NCBI GenBank assembly: GCA_022769545.1
Contig: JALEJS010000033.1
Coordinates: 1-64,000, forward strand
Length of the DNA stretch: 64,000 nucleotides
Source: Blautia sp.
GTDB taxonomy: Bacteria > Bacillota > Clostridia > Lachnospirales > Lachnospiraceae
Direction of reading: 5' to 3'
The translations under genes were made by a program, and so were the position numbers. Within the stretch, counting starts at the first letter, position 1. Every line of letters begins with the position of its first letter. Under the pieces are notes generated by a model that was given only the letters and a program-made list of their open reading frames with translations, was not told the origin of the DNA and made no database searches. Positions 18,201-27,390 of the stretch are shown here, one piece after another.

Positions 18201-19013
18201 TCAGCCAATCAGCTTCAGATATCTGAGCGCATCACGTATTCCATAATGAAACATGTCTGCTGTCACATAATCCGCCAGCTGGAGAATTTTCTCAGATCCG
18301 TTTCCCATGGCAACTTTATAAGCTGCATATTCGAACATGGACAGATCATTATTGCTGTCTCCAAATACAATCGTGTCCTCCCACGGAATGCCGAAAATCC
18401 GGATCACCGCCGCGATTCCGACCGCTTTGCTGCAGCCCTTCGGAATCAATTCAACGGTCGTTCCCGCAAAAGAATGACTCTCATGCCGGATGATATCATA
18501 ATGGGGACTGAGCAGCTCCAGTGCCCTGTCTGTCCGGCTTCCGTTTTGTATCTTTGCGCTGATTTTATTGATCCGCATACATTCTTCGTTTCCGGTAATC
18601 GGTTTCCAACGCTCCCCCAATGCTTTCGTGATCAGATCTGCATACCAGTCCACCTGCGTGGTGTATTCGTCTTTGTCATAGTACATATAATCGGCACCTT
18701 CCATCACCGGTACCAGGCCGTTTTCGCGAAGCACACGAACGGAATATTCTGCGATTTCCGGCGTCATTTCTTTGTTAAAGAGGCGTTTCCCATCCCGCTC
18801 GATCGTGGCACCGCAGGCACTGATCATTCCTGTAAAAGGTATCTGCTCCAGATAATCCGGCACAAAGGCTCTGCTTCTTCCGGTACAGAGCCATGCCTCA
18901 TGTCCGTTTTGGATCAGTGCCGTAACCGCATCCACCGTACTTCCCGGAACTCCCTTTTCAATATCACATATCGTTCCGTCCGCATCAAAAAACACTGCTT
19001 TTTTCGTTCCCAT
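18201..19013 (-). CDS. Cof-type HAD phosphatase
   Basis: 270 residues. HAD motif I is FFDADGTICD (nucleophile Asp near 10), motif II is WLCTGRS, and motif IV is VFGDSNNDLSMFE near 220. The insertion between motifs II and III is the C2 cap of the Cof/YidA subfamily. These enzymes dephosphorylate sugar phosphates or cofactors; the substrate here is not evident. It lies 24 bases before the M20 gene and 31 after the M18 gene. Confidence 0.9.
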   Translation of the reverse strand: MGTKKAVFFDADGTICDIEKGVPGSTVDAVTALIQNGHEAWLCTGRSRAFVPDYLEQIPFTGMISACGATIERDGKRLFNKEMTPEIAEYSVRVLRENGLVPVMEGADYMYYDKDEYTTQVDWYADLITKALGERWKPITGNEECMRINKISAKIQNGSRTDRALELLSPHYDIIRHESHSFAGTTVELIPKGCSKAVGIAAVIRIFGIPWEDTIVFGDSNNDLSMFEYAAYKVAMGNGSEKILQLADYVTADMFHYGIRDALRYLKLIG

Positions 19014-19044
19014 ATTTCACTCTCCCAATCATACGCATTCTCTG

Positions 19045-20331
19045 TCAGGCAAACAGCACTCTTGCTGCCCGTATCAGGTATTCCGTATCTGCTGCCCCGG
19101 CGGTCTCAAAAGCCGAGTGCATGGACAGCTGCGGCAGTCCGATATCCACTGCTTTTACAGGAGCCTGTGTACTGGATATATTTCCCAGCGTAGAGCCGCC
19201 CGCCATATCCGACCGATTCACAAAGGTCTGATACGGAACCCCGGCTTTTTCACACATCTCCCGGAAAACAGCTGCCGAAACACCATCGGTACAGTATTTC
19301 TGTCCCGCATGATATTTGATGACAATTCCTTTATTCAGCTCCGGCTGATTGACGGGATCACATTTTTCGCTGTAATTCGGATGAACCGCATGTGCATTAT
19401 CCGCAGATACCATAAAACTGTCTGCCATCGCCATCATATACCGTTCTTCATCCATTCCCAGATTCAGAAGGATTCTGCGGAGTGTATCCCGCAAAAAGAC
19501 AGAAGCCGCGCCCTGTCTCGTACCGCTTCCAACCTCCTCATTGTCAAGGACACAGTGCACCGCAATGCTGCCTTTCCGGTCTGCAGACAGAAAGCCCTCC
19601 AAAGAAGCAAAGGCACACTGCAGATCATCCAGTCTGGGTGCAGAGATGAATTCTTCTGCGGCTCCCCAGACGCAGCCCGGCATACGATTATATAAATACA
19701 TGTCCATTCCCAGGATTTCTTTTTCACAGATCCCGGTTTCTCTGGCCAGAAGCTCGCCAAAACCTGTTTTTCCATCTCCGGCAAACAGCGGAAGCATATC
19801 CTTCTGCGCATTATAACGGCATACGTCATTCACTTCCCGGTTCATATGTATGGCAAGTCCGGGGATCACCATCAGATCCTTTTTAATCTGAATATTTTTT
19901 TCAACAATTTGCCCGTCTTTGCGAATCACAATCCTTCCGGCGGCAGACAGCGGCCGGTCCAGCCAGGAGGACATAATCATCCCTCCGTATTTTTCCACAT
20001 TCAGCTTCACATAGCTTCCAGGTCCCTTGATTTCCGGATTTTCCTTAATTTTAAAGCACGGAGAATCACTGTGACTTGCCATAATATGAAATCTGCACAG
20101 ATCACTCTTCTCCAGAATGTTCTCCGGAACAGAAAATGCAATCAGTGCCGAATGATTTCTCGTCACATAATATTTCCCACCCGGCACAATTTTCCACGAA
20201 CGGTTTTCAAAGACTTCCTGAAATCCCGCCGTCGAAAGGCGTTCCTCCATCTGCTCCACCGCCTGAAATGCGGTCGGTGCTTTTTCAATAAAATCCAGTA
20301 ATTTTCTGTTTGTTGTCTGTCCCATTTTCAA
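19045..20331 (-). CDS. M18 family aminopeptidase
   Basis: 428-residue zinc aminopeptidase that prefers acidic N-terminal residues in characterised relatives. Metal-binding motifs are ASHSDSPCFKIKENPE (first His/Asp region), LDNEEVGSGTRQGA (catalytic Glu) and a C-terminal PQLSMHSAFETAG. No signal peptide. The length matches the family. It heads the M18-HAD-M20 run. Confidence 0.92.
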   Translation of the reverse strand: MKMGQTTNRKLLDFIEKAPTAFQAVEQMEERLSTAGFQEVFENRSWKIVPGGKYYVTRNHSALIAFSVPENILEKSDLCRFHIMASHSDSPCFKIKENPEIKGPGSYVKLNVEKYGGMIMSSWLDRPLSAAGRIVIRKDGQIVEKNIQIKKDLMVIPGLAIHMNREVNDVCRYNAQKDMLPLFAGDGKTGFGELLARETGICEKEILGMDMYLYNRMPGCVWGAAEEFISAPRLDDLQCAFASLEGFLSADRKGSIAVHCVLDNEEVGSGTRQGAASVFLRDTLRRILLNLGMDEERYMMAMADSFMVSADNAHAVHPNYSEKCDPVNQPELNKGIVIKYHAGQKYCTDGVSAAVFREMCEKAGVPYQTFVNRSDMAGGSTLGNISSTQAPVKAVDIGLPQLSMHSAFETAGAADTEYLIRAARVLFA

Positions 20332-20336
20332 TCTCC

Positions 20337-20371
20337 AAAAAACCCCAGGGAACCATTGAAACTCCCCGGGG
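20337..20371 (-). terminator. terminator for the cupin gene
   Basis: On the minus strand CCCCGGGGAG and TTCCCTGGGG pair around a 9-base loop and six T follow. It lies 15 bases past the cupin stop and immediately before the M18 start. Confidence 0.85.
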
Positions 20372-20386
20372 CTGTCCTATACATTA

Positions 20387-20719
20387 TTATTTCTGATCTG
20401 TAAGAATCAACGCCATCAGAATCATGTTGCTTGTGCAGGTATTTTTCAGGCCATGGCCTTTCCCGTCCGGCGTAAACGTAATATCGCCCGGTTTCACCTG
20501 ACGGATCTTTCCATTGTCATTATACATTCCCAGACCACTCATAATATAATAAGTCTCACTCTCGTTATGATGTTCATGATATCCGATCTCACATCCGGGT
20601 TCCAGCGTCACCTCCGCGTACAGCCTGCTGCTCTTTCCCAGCTGTTCCTGTTCAAGGATCTCTTTGATAATGACATGACCGGCACCGCCGCACATGTTTT
20701 CCACTCTTCTGATATGCAT
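20387..20719 (-). CDS. small cupin-domain protein
   Basis: 110-residue single-domain cupin. Cupin motif 1 is seen as GCEIGYHEHHNESETYYI (metal-binding His/His/Glu) and motif 2 as PGDITFTPDGKGHGL. Such proteins bind a metal and act as isomerases, dioxygenases or sensors; no specific role can be assigned. Start at 20719 is set by GGGAGGAAATA just upstream. A longer frame (to 20812) would read through a repeat fragment and lacks a ribosome site. Confidence 0.85.
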   Translation of the reverse strand: MHIRRVENMCGGAGHVIIKEILEQEQLGKSSRLYAEVTLEPGCEIGYHEHHNESETYYIMSGLGMYNDNGKIRQVKPGDITFTPDGKGHGLKNTCTSNMILMALILTDQK

Positions 20720-20736
20720 CTTATTTCCTCCCGATG

Positions 20737-20760
20737 AATAAAGCGGACAAATCCGCTTCT
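20737..20760 (-). repeat. fragment (copy C) of the 100-bp dispersed repeat
   Basis: GAATAAAGCGGACAA and the following TCCGCTTC match the corresponding end of copy B (43838-43861) with one difference in the 24-base core. Here the dyad sits in the 5' leader of the cupin gene, a few bases before its ribosome site. Confidence 0.6.
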
Positions 20761-20833
20761 GATTTCCTGTTACTCTCAATTTTCTGTAAAAGAAGAAATC
20801 TGCCGGAATCATTATCCCGACAGACTCATTCTA

Positions 20834-22048
20834 TCACATTTTCTTCATTCTCTCAATAGCTTCCACCGTATTCTCGTAAGTCCCGAAAGCAGTCAGCCGG
20901 AAATATCCCTCTCCGTGTGCACCAAATCCGGAACCCGGTGTTCCTACCACATTCACCTTCTCGAGAAGGTAATCAAAGAATTCCCAGGAAGTCATTCTGT
21001 CCGGTGTTTTCAGCCAGATATAAGGTGCATTCACACCTCCGGACACGGAAAATCCTGCCTCAGACAGACCTTCGTAGATCACCTTTGCATTGCGCATATA
21101 ATATGCCACCTGCTCCTTCAGCTGTGCTTTTCCTGCTTCTGAATACACAGCGGCACCGGCTTTCTGAACGATGTAGGGAGCACCATTGAATTTGGTACCG
21201 TGACGTCTTGCCCACAAGCTGTGCAGCTTTACACCATCCCGTTCCAGAGCTTTCGGAACGACTGTGTATCCAAGACGGACACCGGTAAAACCTGCATTTT
21301 TGGAAAAGCTTTTCAGCTCGATCGCACAGGTCTTTGCACCATCGCATTCATAAATGGAATGCGGAATGTTCTCTTCCGAAATATATGCTTCATATGCCGC
21401 ATCATAAATGATCACAGAACCATTTTGGTTCGCATAATCCACCCATTTCTGAAGCTCATCTTTTGTAATTGCAGACCCGGTGGGGTTGTTTGGGAAGCAC
21501 AGATAAATCAGATCCGGTACTTCAGACGGAAATTCCGGAAGGAATCCATTCTCCTCACGGCAGGGCATATAAATGATTCCGTCAAAATTTTCTCTTCCGG
21601 GATTGTACTCTCCGCTGCGGCCTGCCATGACATTGGTATCCACATACACCGGATAAACCGGATCACATACTGCTACTTTATTGTCGATTCCGAAAATCTC
21701 CTGAATGTTTCCGGAATCACTTTTTGCGCCGTCCGACACAAAGATTTCATCTTCCGAAATATCACAGCCTCTGGCCTGATAATCGTTTCTGGAAATAGCA
21801 CTTCTGAGAAATTCATATCCCAGATCCGGCGCATAACCATGGAATGTCTCTGCATGCGCCATCTCTTCCACGCCTTCATGAAGGGATTCGATGATCGCCG
21901 GAGCCAGTGGCTGCGTCACATCCCCGATTCCAAGACGAATGATTTTTTTGTCCGGATTTTCCGACTGATAAGCATTTACCTTTTTCCCGATTGTGGAAAA
22001 AAGATAGCTTCCCGGAAGCTTTAAATAATTTCTGTTTACTGTTACCAT
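20834..22048 (-). CDS. dapL: LL-diaminopimelate aminotransferase
   Basis: Converts tetrahydrodipicolinate and glutamate directly to LL-diaminopimelate, the short lysine/peptidoglycan route. The 404-residue product has the fold-type I signature SFSKNAGFTGVRLGY with PLP Lys250, CFPNNPTGS (185-192) and the N-terminal NYLKLPGSYLFSTIGKK found in DapL. A GAGGAGA site favours the ATG at 22048 over one 6 codons upstream. It lies 46 bases after gatB and may be co-transcribed. Asd at 59890 supplies the same pathway upstream. Confidence 0.94.
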   Translation of the reverse strand: MVTVNRNYLKLPGSYLFSTIGKKVNAYQSENPDKKIIRLGIGDVTQPLAPAIIESLHEGVEEMAHAETFHGYAPDLGYEFLRSAISRNDYQARGCDISEDEIFVSDGAKSDSGNIQEIFGIDNKVAVCDPVYPVYVDTNVMAGRSGEYNPGRENFDGIIYMPCREENGFLPEFPSEVPDLIYLCFPNNPTGSAITKDELQKWVDYANQNGSVIIYDAAYEAYISEENIPHSIYECDGAKTCAIELKSFSKNAGFTGVRLGYTVVPKALERDGVKLHSLWARRHGTKFNGAPYIVQKAGAAVYSEAGKAQLKEQVAYYMRNAKVIYEGLSEAGFSVSGGVNAPYIWLKTPDRMTSWEFFDYLLEKVNVVGTPGSGFGAHGEGYFRLTAFGTYENTVEAIERMKKM

Positions 22049-22094
22049 TTCTGATCTCCTCATCATTTTATCATTGTATCTATACTCTCACAGA

Positions 22095-23534
22095 TCATCT
22101 GCGATTTTCCACTTCTCTTAGCAGAACCTCACGTACTGTATCCGGATTTGCTTTTCCCTTCATCTGCCGCATGATCTGACCGACAAAGAATCCCATAACT
22201 TTATCCTTGCCGCCCAGAAGCTCTGCAAGCGGCCCAGGATTCTCATCCAGAATACGACCGACAGTACTTTCCAGAAGTCCGGTATCCTCCACGATCTTAA
22301 GACCATGCTCCTGTACATAAGCCACAGGATCTGTATCCTCCAGAAAGATCTTCTCAAATACCAGCTTCGCATTTTTGCCGCTGACTTCCTTTTTCTCCAC
22401 CATGTCGATCAGAGCCGCCAGATGCTGTGGCGTAAACCGGATCTGTTCCGGCTCCATTCCCTGATCCTTCATGAGACGAAGGACCTCTGTCATAAACCAG
22501 TTTGCCACCTTTTTCGGATAAACAGAGCATGCTGCCGTCTGCTCAAAGAGCTCTGCCAGATGCCTGGATTCGGTCAGAATTCCCGCATCATATGGAGGCA
22601 GTCCGAATTCCTCCTGGTAGCGCAGCTGCTTTTCCTCCCGGAATTCCGGAAGAGATGAGCGAATCTGGCTGATCCATTCATCACTGATATGAATCGGCGG
22701 CAGATCCGGATCCGGAAAGTATCGGTAATCCTTTGCATCTTCCTTGGATCGCATCGCATGGGAAGATTCTTTATTGTCATCCCACCTTCTGGTCTCCTGA
22801 ACCACGACTTTTCCTTCCTCCAGAAGCTCAATCTGCCGTTCCCGCTCCCCTTCGATCGCTCTGGCTATTGCTTTAAAGGAGTTCAGGTTTTTCATCTCCG
22901 TACGTGTTCCGAACAGATCACTGCCCACTTCTCTTACTGACAGATTCACATCCGCACGCATGGATCCTTCCTGAAGCTTACAGTCCGAAACACCAAGATA
23001 CTGCATAATGCAGCGAAGCTTTTCCAGATATGCGATCACTTCTTCCGCGCTGCGCATATCCGGTTCTGATACGATTTCAATCAGCGGGACCCCGCTCCGG
23101 TTATAATCCACCAGAGAGCAGTCCTCCCACTCATCGTGGATCAGCTTTCCGGCGTCTTCCTCCATATGCATCTCATGTATCCGCACGGTCTTTTTCCCTG
23201 CGGAGGTCTCGATTTCCACAGATCCGTCATGACAGATTGGAAGATACAGCTGAGAAATCTGATAATTCTGAGGATTATCCGGATAAAAATAGTTTTTCCG
23301 GTCAAATTTGCAATACTGGTTGATCCTGCAGCTTGTGGCAAGTCCCGCTTTTAAGGCGAACTCCACGACTTTCTTGTTTAATACCGGAAGAGATCCCGGC
23401 ATACCGGTACAAACCGGACAGGTATGCGTGTTCGGGGCACCTCCGAATTCTGTTGAGCATCCGCAGAAAATTTTTGTTCTGGTCGCCAGCTCCACATGTA
23501 CTTCCAGGCCGATTACTGTCTCATACTGCTTCAT
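22095..23534 (-). CDS. gatB: Asp-tRNA(Asn)/Glu-tRNA(Gln) amidotransferase subunit B
   Basis: 479 residues. This is the tRNA-binding kinase subunit that phosphorylates the misacylated Glu or Asp before amidation. The N-terminal GLEVHVELAT and the PVCTGMPGSLPVLN cradle motifs, RSGVPLIEIVSEPD and a C-terminal YqeY-like tail are present. Its ATG overlaps the gatA stop by 4 bases, so the two are translationally coupled. Confidence 0.97.
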   Translation of the reverse strand: MKQYETVIGLEVHVELATRTKIFCGCSTEFGGAPNTHTCPVCTGMPGSLPVLNKKVVEFALKAGLATSCRINQYCKFDRKNYFYPDNPQNYQISQLYLPICHDGSVEIETSAGKKTVRIHEMHMEEDAGKLIHDEWEDCSLVDYNRSGVPLIEIVSEPDMRSAEEVIAYLEKLRCIMQYLGVSDCKLQEGSMRADVNLSVREVGSDLFGTRTEMKNLNSFKAIARAIEGERERQIELLEEGKVVVQETRRWDDNKESSHAMRSKEDAKDYRYFPDPDLPPIHISDEWISQIRSSLPEFREEKQLRYQEEFGLPPYDAGILTESRHLAELFEQTAACSVYPKKVANWFMTEVLRLMKDQGMEPEQIRFTPQHLAALIDMVEKKEVSGKNAKLVFEKIFLEDTDPVAYVQEHGLKIVEDTGLLESTVGRILDENPGPLAELLGGKDKVMGFFVGQIMRQMKGKANPDTVREVLLREVENRR

Positions 23535-25000
23535 GCTCTTCCTCCTTCCCCGGGCTCTCCGAAAGCTCCTCTTCCTTTTTCAAATGCATACGCAGCATTC
23601 AGAATCTTCTGTTCCATAAAACAATCGCCGATCATCTGGATTCCGACAGGAAGTCCCTGGTGATCCTTTCCACAGGGTACACAGATTCCCGGAAGTCCGC
23701 AGAGATTGACTGCTACGGTATAAATATCACTCAGATACATGGCCATGGGATCTTTCAGACTCTCCCCCACCTTCGGTGCGGTAGTGGGAGATGCCGGTGC
23801 CAGAATTACATCATACTTTTCGAACGCCGCATCGAATTCTTTTTTAATCAGTGCCTTTGTACGAAGCGCCTTCAGATAATAAGCGTCGTAATATCCGGAG
23901 CTCAGAACAAAGGAGCCGAGCATGATTCTTCTTTTCACTTCTTCTCCGAACCCTTCTGTACGCGTACGCTTATACATATCATGCAGTCCGTCGTATTCCT
24001 TTGCACGGAATCCATATTTTACACCGTCGAAACGTTCCAGGTTTGAGCTGGCTTCCGCACTGGCGATGATATAATACGCCGGAATCATATAATCCGTTGT
24101 CTTCATGGAAAAAAATTCCACGATCGCACCTTTTTCGGTCAGCACCTTCACAGCTTCCATGAACGTTTCTTTTACTTCCGGATCAAGCCCTTCCGCCAGA
24201 TACTCTTTCGGAATTCCAAATTTCATTCCCAGCACATGATCCGAAAGGGACTCCCGGAACGCATATTTTTCTCTTCCGATGGAAGTGGCATCTTTCTCAT
24301 CCTGTCCGGCAATCACATCCAGAAGTGCCGCACAGTCTTCTACATTCTTGCCGACAGGACCGATCTGGTCCAGAGAGGACGCATACGCCACAAGTCCATA
24401 ACGGGAAACCGTCCCGTAAGTCGGTTTCAGTCCGGTCACACCACAGTAGGAGCTGGGCTGACGGATGGATCCGCCTGTGTCGGAGCCGAGTGCCAGAAAC
24501 GCCTCATCCGCGGCAACCGCTGCACAGGATCCCCCGGAAGAACCTCCTGGAACATGCTCCGGATTCCATGGGTTTCTGGTAATTCCATACGCAGAGGTCT
24601 CTGTGGTGCTTCCCATGGCAAATTCGTCCATGTTCGTTTTTCCGATCACGACCATTCCTGCCTCATTGATCCGGTCAATCACTTCCGCATTATACTGAGG
24701 CACAAAATTTTCCAGTATTCTGGAAGCACAGGTCGTCTTTTTTCCTTCAATACATATATTATCCTTGATTGCAATGGGAACCCCGGCCAGAGGTCCGGTA
24801 TACTTTCCGGATGCAATTCCTTTATCTACCTCTTTCGCCCTTGCATATGCATCTTTTTTATAGGTTTCCAGATATGCATGGATCCCTTTATCCTTTTTTT
24901 CAATTTGGTCAAACACAGCTTTCACCGCATCTACAGAGGTGATCTGATGCTGCCGTATTTTTTCTGACAGCTGCAAAGCGGTTAATTTCTCCAGTTCCAT
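23531..25000 (-). CDS. gatA: Asp-tRNA(Asn)/Glu-tRNA(Gln) amidotransferase subunit A
   Basis: 489-residue amidase subunit that releases ammonia from glutamine for the GatB site. The amidase-signature catalytic triad is intact: Lys79 in IAIKDN, Ser154 in PGGSSGGS and Ser178 in GSDTGGSIRQP. It follows gatC by 10 bases. Confidence 0.97.
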   Translation of the reverse strand: MELEKLTALQLSEKIRQHQITSVDAVKAVFDQIEKKDKGIHAYLETYKKDAYARAKEVDKGIASGKYTGPLAGVPIAIKDNICIEGKKTTCASRILENFVPQYNAEVIDRINEAGMVVIGKTNMDEFAMGSTTETSAYGITRNPWNPEHVPGGSSGGSCAAVAADEAFLALGSDTGGSIRQPSSYCGVTGLKPTYGTVSRYGLVAYASSLDQIGPVGKNVEDCAALLDVIAGQDEKDATSIGREKYAFRESLSDHVLGMKFGIPKEYLAEGLDPEVKETFMEAVKVLTEKGAIVEFFSMKTTDYMIPAYYIIASAEASSNLERFDGVKYGFRAKEYDGLHDMYKRTRTEGFGEEVKRRIMLGSFVLSSGYYDAYYLKALRTKALIKKEFDAAFEKYDVILAPASPTTAPKVGESLKDPMAMYLSDIYTVAVNLCGLPGICVPCGKDHQGLPVGIQMIGDCFMEQKILNAAYAFEKGRGAFGEPGEGGRA

Positions 25001-25010
25001 ATACGCTCTC

Positions 25011-25304
25011 CTATCCTATGGTTTTTGGTACCTGATACTGATTTTCTTTGGATTTCGGTGCATTTGCCAGCATACTGACACTGTTGTCCCCATTTGTCAC
25101 CACATCCTCCCGAAATACATTCCGGTCCCCGAAAATATGAGAAAGAGGTTCCACGTTTCTGGTATCAAGCTCATCCAGCTTCTCCACATAATCCAGCATT
25201 TTCTGCATTTCCGCTGCCGCTTTCACTTTTTCTTCCTCGGTAAGAGAAAGCTTTGCAAGGATGCAGACATTTTCCATTGTTGCGTCATCTATGATTCCTG
25301 CCAT
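25011..25304 (-). CDS. gatC: Asp-tRNA(Asn)/Glu-tRNA(Gln) amidotransferase subunit C
   Basis: 97-residue belt subunit that wraps GatA and GatB. It has the usual CILAKLSLTEEEK start, EKLDELDTRNVEPLSH centre and an FREDVV tail. It lies 32 bases after aspS. Confidence 0.94.
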   Translation of the reverse strand: MAGIIDDATMENVCILAKLSLTEEEKVKAAAEMQKMLDYVEKLDELDTRNVEPLSHIFGDRNVFREDVVTNGDNSVSMLANAPKSKENQYQVPKTIG

Positions 25305-25336
25305 ATTTTTCTCCTTTCATTCCTGTACCAGAACCC

Positions 25337-26668
25337 TTACGGCTCCAGACGGTTCATATCCCGCGGAAACAGACACGCCTCCCGCACATTATCTTCGCCC
25401 AGAAGCTGCATGGTCAGTCGTTCCAGACCGATTCCCAGTCCTCCGTGCGGCGGCATACCGTGCTTGAACGTATCCAGATACTGTTCCATTCCTTCCTGTT
25501 CCATCCCCCGTGCCTCCAGCTTTTCAAGAAGACACCGGTAATCATGGATTCTCTGTCCGCCCGTGGTAACCTCCAGGCCGTGGAACAGAAGATCAAAGCT
25601 CAGCGTATAACGACTGTCCTGTGGATCATCCATAGCATAGAACGGACGTTTCTTTGACGGATAATGTGTGACAAAAACAAAATCCGCATCGTATTCTTCC
25701 TTAAAATACTGGCCGATCAGCGCTTCCTCTTCCGGTTCCAGGTCAAAAGGATTCCGGATCTTCCGGTGATACTTTTCCGAAACCAGCTGCTTAGCTTTAT
25801 CAAACCGTACCGACGGAATTCTGGATACGTCCGGCAGTTCTATTTTTAAAATCTCAAGTTCCTTCGCATAATCCTTCTCCAGAAGTCTCATCGCATACTG
25901 CAGAAAACCGGTCTCCATGGCCATGATTTCCTCAAAGCTGTCGATATATCCCATCTCAAAATCCAGACTGGTATACTCGTTCAGATGACGCTTTGTATTA
26001 TGCTTCTCGGCACGAAATACAGGGCCTGTCTCAAACACGCGGTCAAACACCCCGACCATCATCTGTTTGTAAAACTGCGGGCTCTGGGCAAGCACTGCCG
26101 GCTTATGAAAATAACTCAGCCGGAACATATTGGCACCGCCCTCAGCTCCTCTGGCACCGATTTTCGGCGTATGAATTTCGGTAAACCCCTGTCCATGCAG
26201 ATAGTCACGAAATGCCCTCGTCAGTCCCTCCTGAATTTTAAAATGCGCACGCTCCTTAATATTCCGCAGCGACACAGAACGATAATTCAGTTTTGCTTCC
26301 AGAGACGTATTCAGTTTCCATTTGTCAATCGGAAGCGGCAAAGGCTCTGCAGGAGCAGAAAGAATCTCAACCTGACGGATCCTCAGTTCTCTCCCGTGAG
26401 GAGCTCGCTCCTCTTCTCTGAGTATTCCACTCATTCTCACAGTCATTGCCTCTTTCAGCTCATGAACTGTCACATTTCCCGTTCCGCTTTCCAGCACGGT
26501 CTGAAACAGTCCTTCCCTCCGTCGGAGAATTACGAATGCAACATCTCCCATATTACGAATGCTGTGGACCGCGCCCTCTACTAAGGCCTGCCGGTTCAGA
26601 TTCTGATCGTTCACTATATCCTCCCAGCTGCTGACTTCTTTTTTCCATGTTCCATCCATAAATTCCAT
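25337..26668 (-). CDS. aspS: aspartate--tRNA ligase, archaeal type (probably non-discriminating)
   Basis: 443-residue class II synthetase of the short archaeal/eukaryotic type: OB-fold anticodon domain (about 15-115) and catalytic core without the bacterial GAD insertion. Motif 2 reads FRAEKHNTKRHLNEYTSLDFEM and motif 3 GLGIGLERLTMQLL. Such enzymes often aspartylate both tRNA-Asp and tRNA-Asn. The gatCAB genes directly downstream would then amidate Asp-tRNA-Asn, so I infer the indirect Asn-tRNA route. GGAGGATGAGG supports the ATG at 26668 rather than 26683. Confidence 0.9.
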   Translation of the reverse strand: MEFMDGTWKKEVSSWEDIVNDQNLNRQALVEGAVHSIRNMGDVAFVILRRREGLFQTVLESGTGNVTVHELKEAMTVRMSGILREEERAPHGRELRIRQVEILSAPAEPLPLPIDKWKLNTSLEAKLNYRSVSLRNIKERAHFKIQEGLTRAFRDYLHGQGFTEIHTPKIGARGAEGGANMFRLSYFHKPAVLAQSPQFYKQMMVGVFDRVFETGPVFRAEKHNTKRHLNEYTSLDFEMGYIDSFEEIMAMETGFLQYAMRLLEKDYAKELEILKIELPDVSRIPSVRFDKAKQLVSEKYHRKIRNPFDLEPEEEALIGQYFKEEYDADFVFVTHYPSKKRPFYAMDDPQDSRYTLSFDLLFHGLEVTTGGQRIHDYRCLLEKLEARGMEQEGMEQYLDTFKHGMPPHGGLGIGLERLTMQLLGEDNVREACLFPRDMNRLEP

Positions 26669-26692
26669 TTCCTCATCCTCCATTCACATAAA

Positions 26693-26740
26693 ATAAAAAA
26701 TCCCGGGGTACCCCAAAAAGCCTGGGGTTCTCCAGGATTG
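26693..26740 (-). terminator. terminator between the ANTAR gene and aspS
   Basis: On the minus strand ATCCTGG pairs with CCCGGGAT and an inner AACCCC pairs with GGGGT; six T follow. It lies 60 bases past the ANTAR stop and 25 before aspS, so it separates the glnA-ANTAR unit from aspS or attenuates read-through. I see no T-box motif. Confidence 0.8.
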
Positions 26741-26800
26741 GATATCATGACTACGTCTTTGTAATCCCTCTGTGCTATTTAAATGATTATTACTTATTAT

Positions 26801-27355
26801 CTATACCTCATCATTAAGAAGCATCAGAATCATCTGCGCGGTCTCCGCCATATTGGTTCCGGAATCCATACTGTTTTTCTGGATATACCGATAGGCATCT
26901 TCCTCACTCATATGGTTCCGCTCCATCAGAAGGAGCTTGGCGCTGGCAATGGCATTTTCTTCCTCTTTGCTGCGCTTTTTGGGCTTTTTCCGGAGTTTTT
27001 TCAGTCTCCGGTCCAGCTGTGTGACCATCATATCCACCGTATTCACCAGATCGGAAGCCCGAAGCGGCATTTCCACTGTGATGACAGAATTTGGTGCCTC
27101 CTCGATCACACGGCGGGAGCCAAGTAAAAGCAACTCGAAATAATCCGGTTTGTTGTCCAGAATATCCAGATAATACATATCGGAAAGCCGATAACCACAA
27201 ATAAGGATTCCCGCATCCACACCTGACATTCCGGCAAGTGCCGCAGCACCTGTATTGCAAACCGAAGTCACCGAAAAACCGTATCGGCTGAGAATCGAAC
27301 GGATTTTTTTCGCATCTTCAATTTTCGGCAATGCAATCACAATGCTGCAGTTCAT
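26801..27355 (-). CDS. ANTAR-domain RNA-binding antiterminator
   Basis: 184 residues. Residues about 1-115 resemble a response-regulator receiver, but the usual phosphoacceptor Asp position reads ILICGYRL, so phosphorylation is unlikely. Residues 125-184 are an ANTAR domain: SAKLLLMERNHMSEEDAYRYIQK, then NMAETAQMIL. ANTAR proteins bind hexaloop hairpins in nascent RNA and stop terminator folding. The gene follows glnA by about 35 bases, as in clostridial glnA-antiterminator pairs. Target-like hairpins lie ahead of glnA, glnN and purF, and a weaker one ahead of amt. I prefer the ATG at 27355 (GAGTGG 7 bases upstream); a GTG at 27370 is possible. Confidence 0.9.
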   Translation of the reverse strand: MNCSIVIALPKIEDAKKIRSILSRYGFSVTSVCNTGAAALAGMSGVDAGILICGYRLSDMYYLDILDNKPDYFELLLLGSRRVIEEAPNSVITVEMPLRASDLVNTVDMMVTQLDRRLKKLRKKPKKRSKEEENAIASAKLLLMERNHMSEEDAYRYIQKNSMDSGTNMAETAQMILMLLNDEV

Positions 27356-27390
27356 ACTTATGCCACTCACTTTCGGTTACTAAACGATTT

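Noticed and set aside
20720-20812. N-terminal extension of the cupin protein
   Set aside because: The extension would encode repeat DNA and has no ribosome site, while GGGAGG precedes the ATG at 20719.
26669-26800. T-box riboswitch ahead of aspS
   Set aside because: Only a plain terminator hairpin is present; I find no T-box bulge motif (TGGNACCGCG-like) or specifier loop. The gap ahead of glyS also lacks one.
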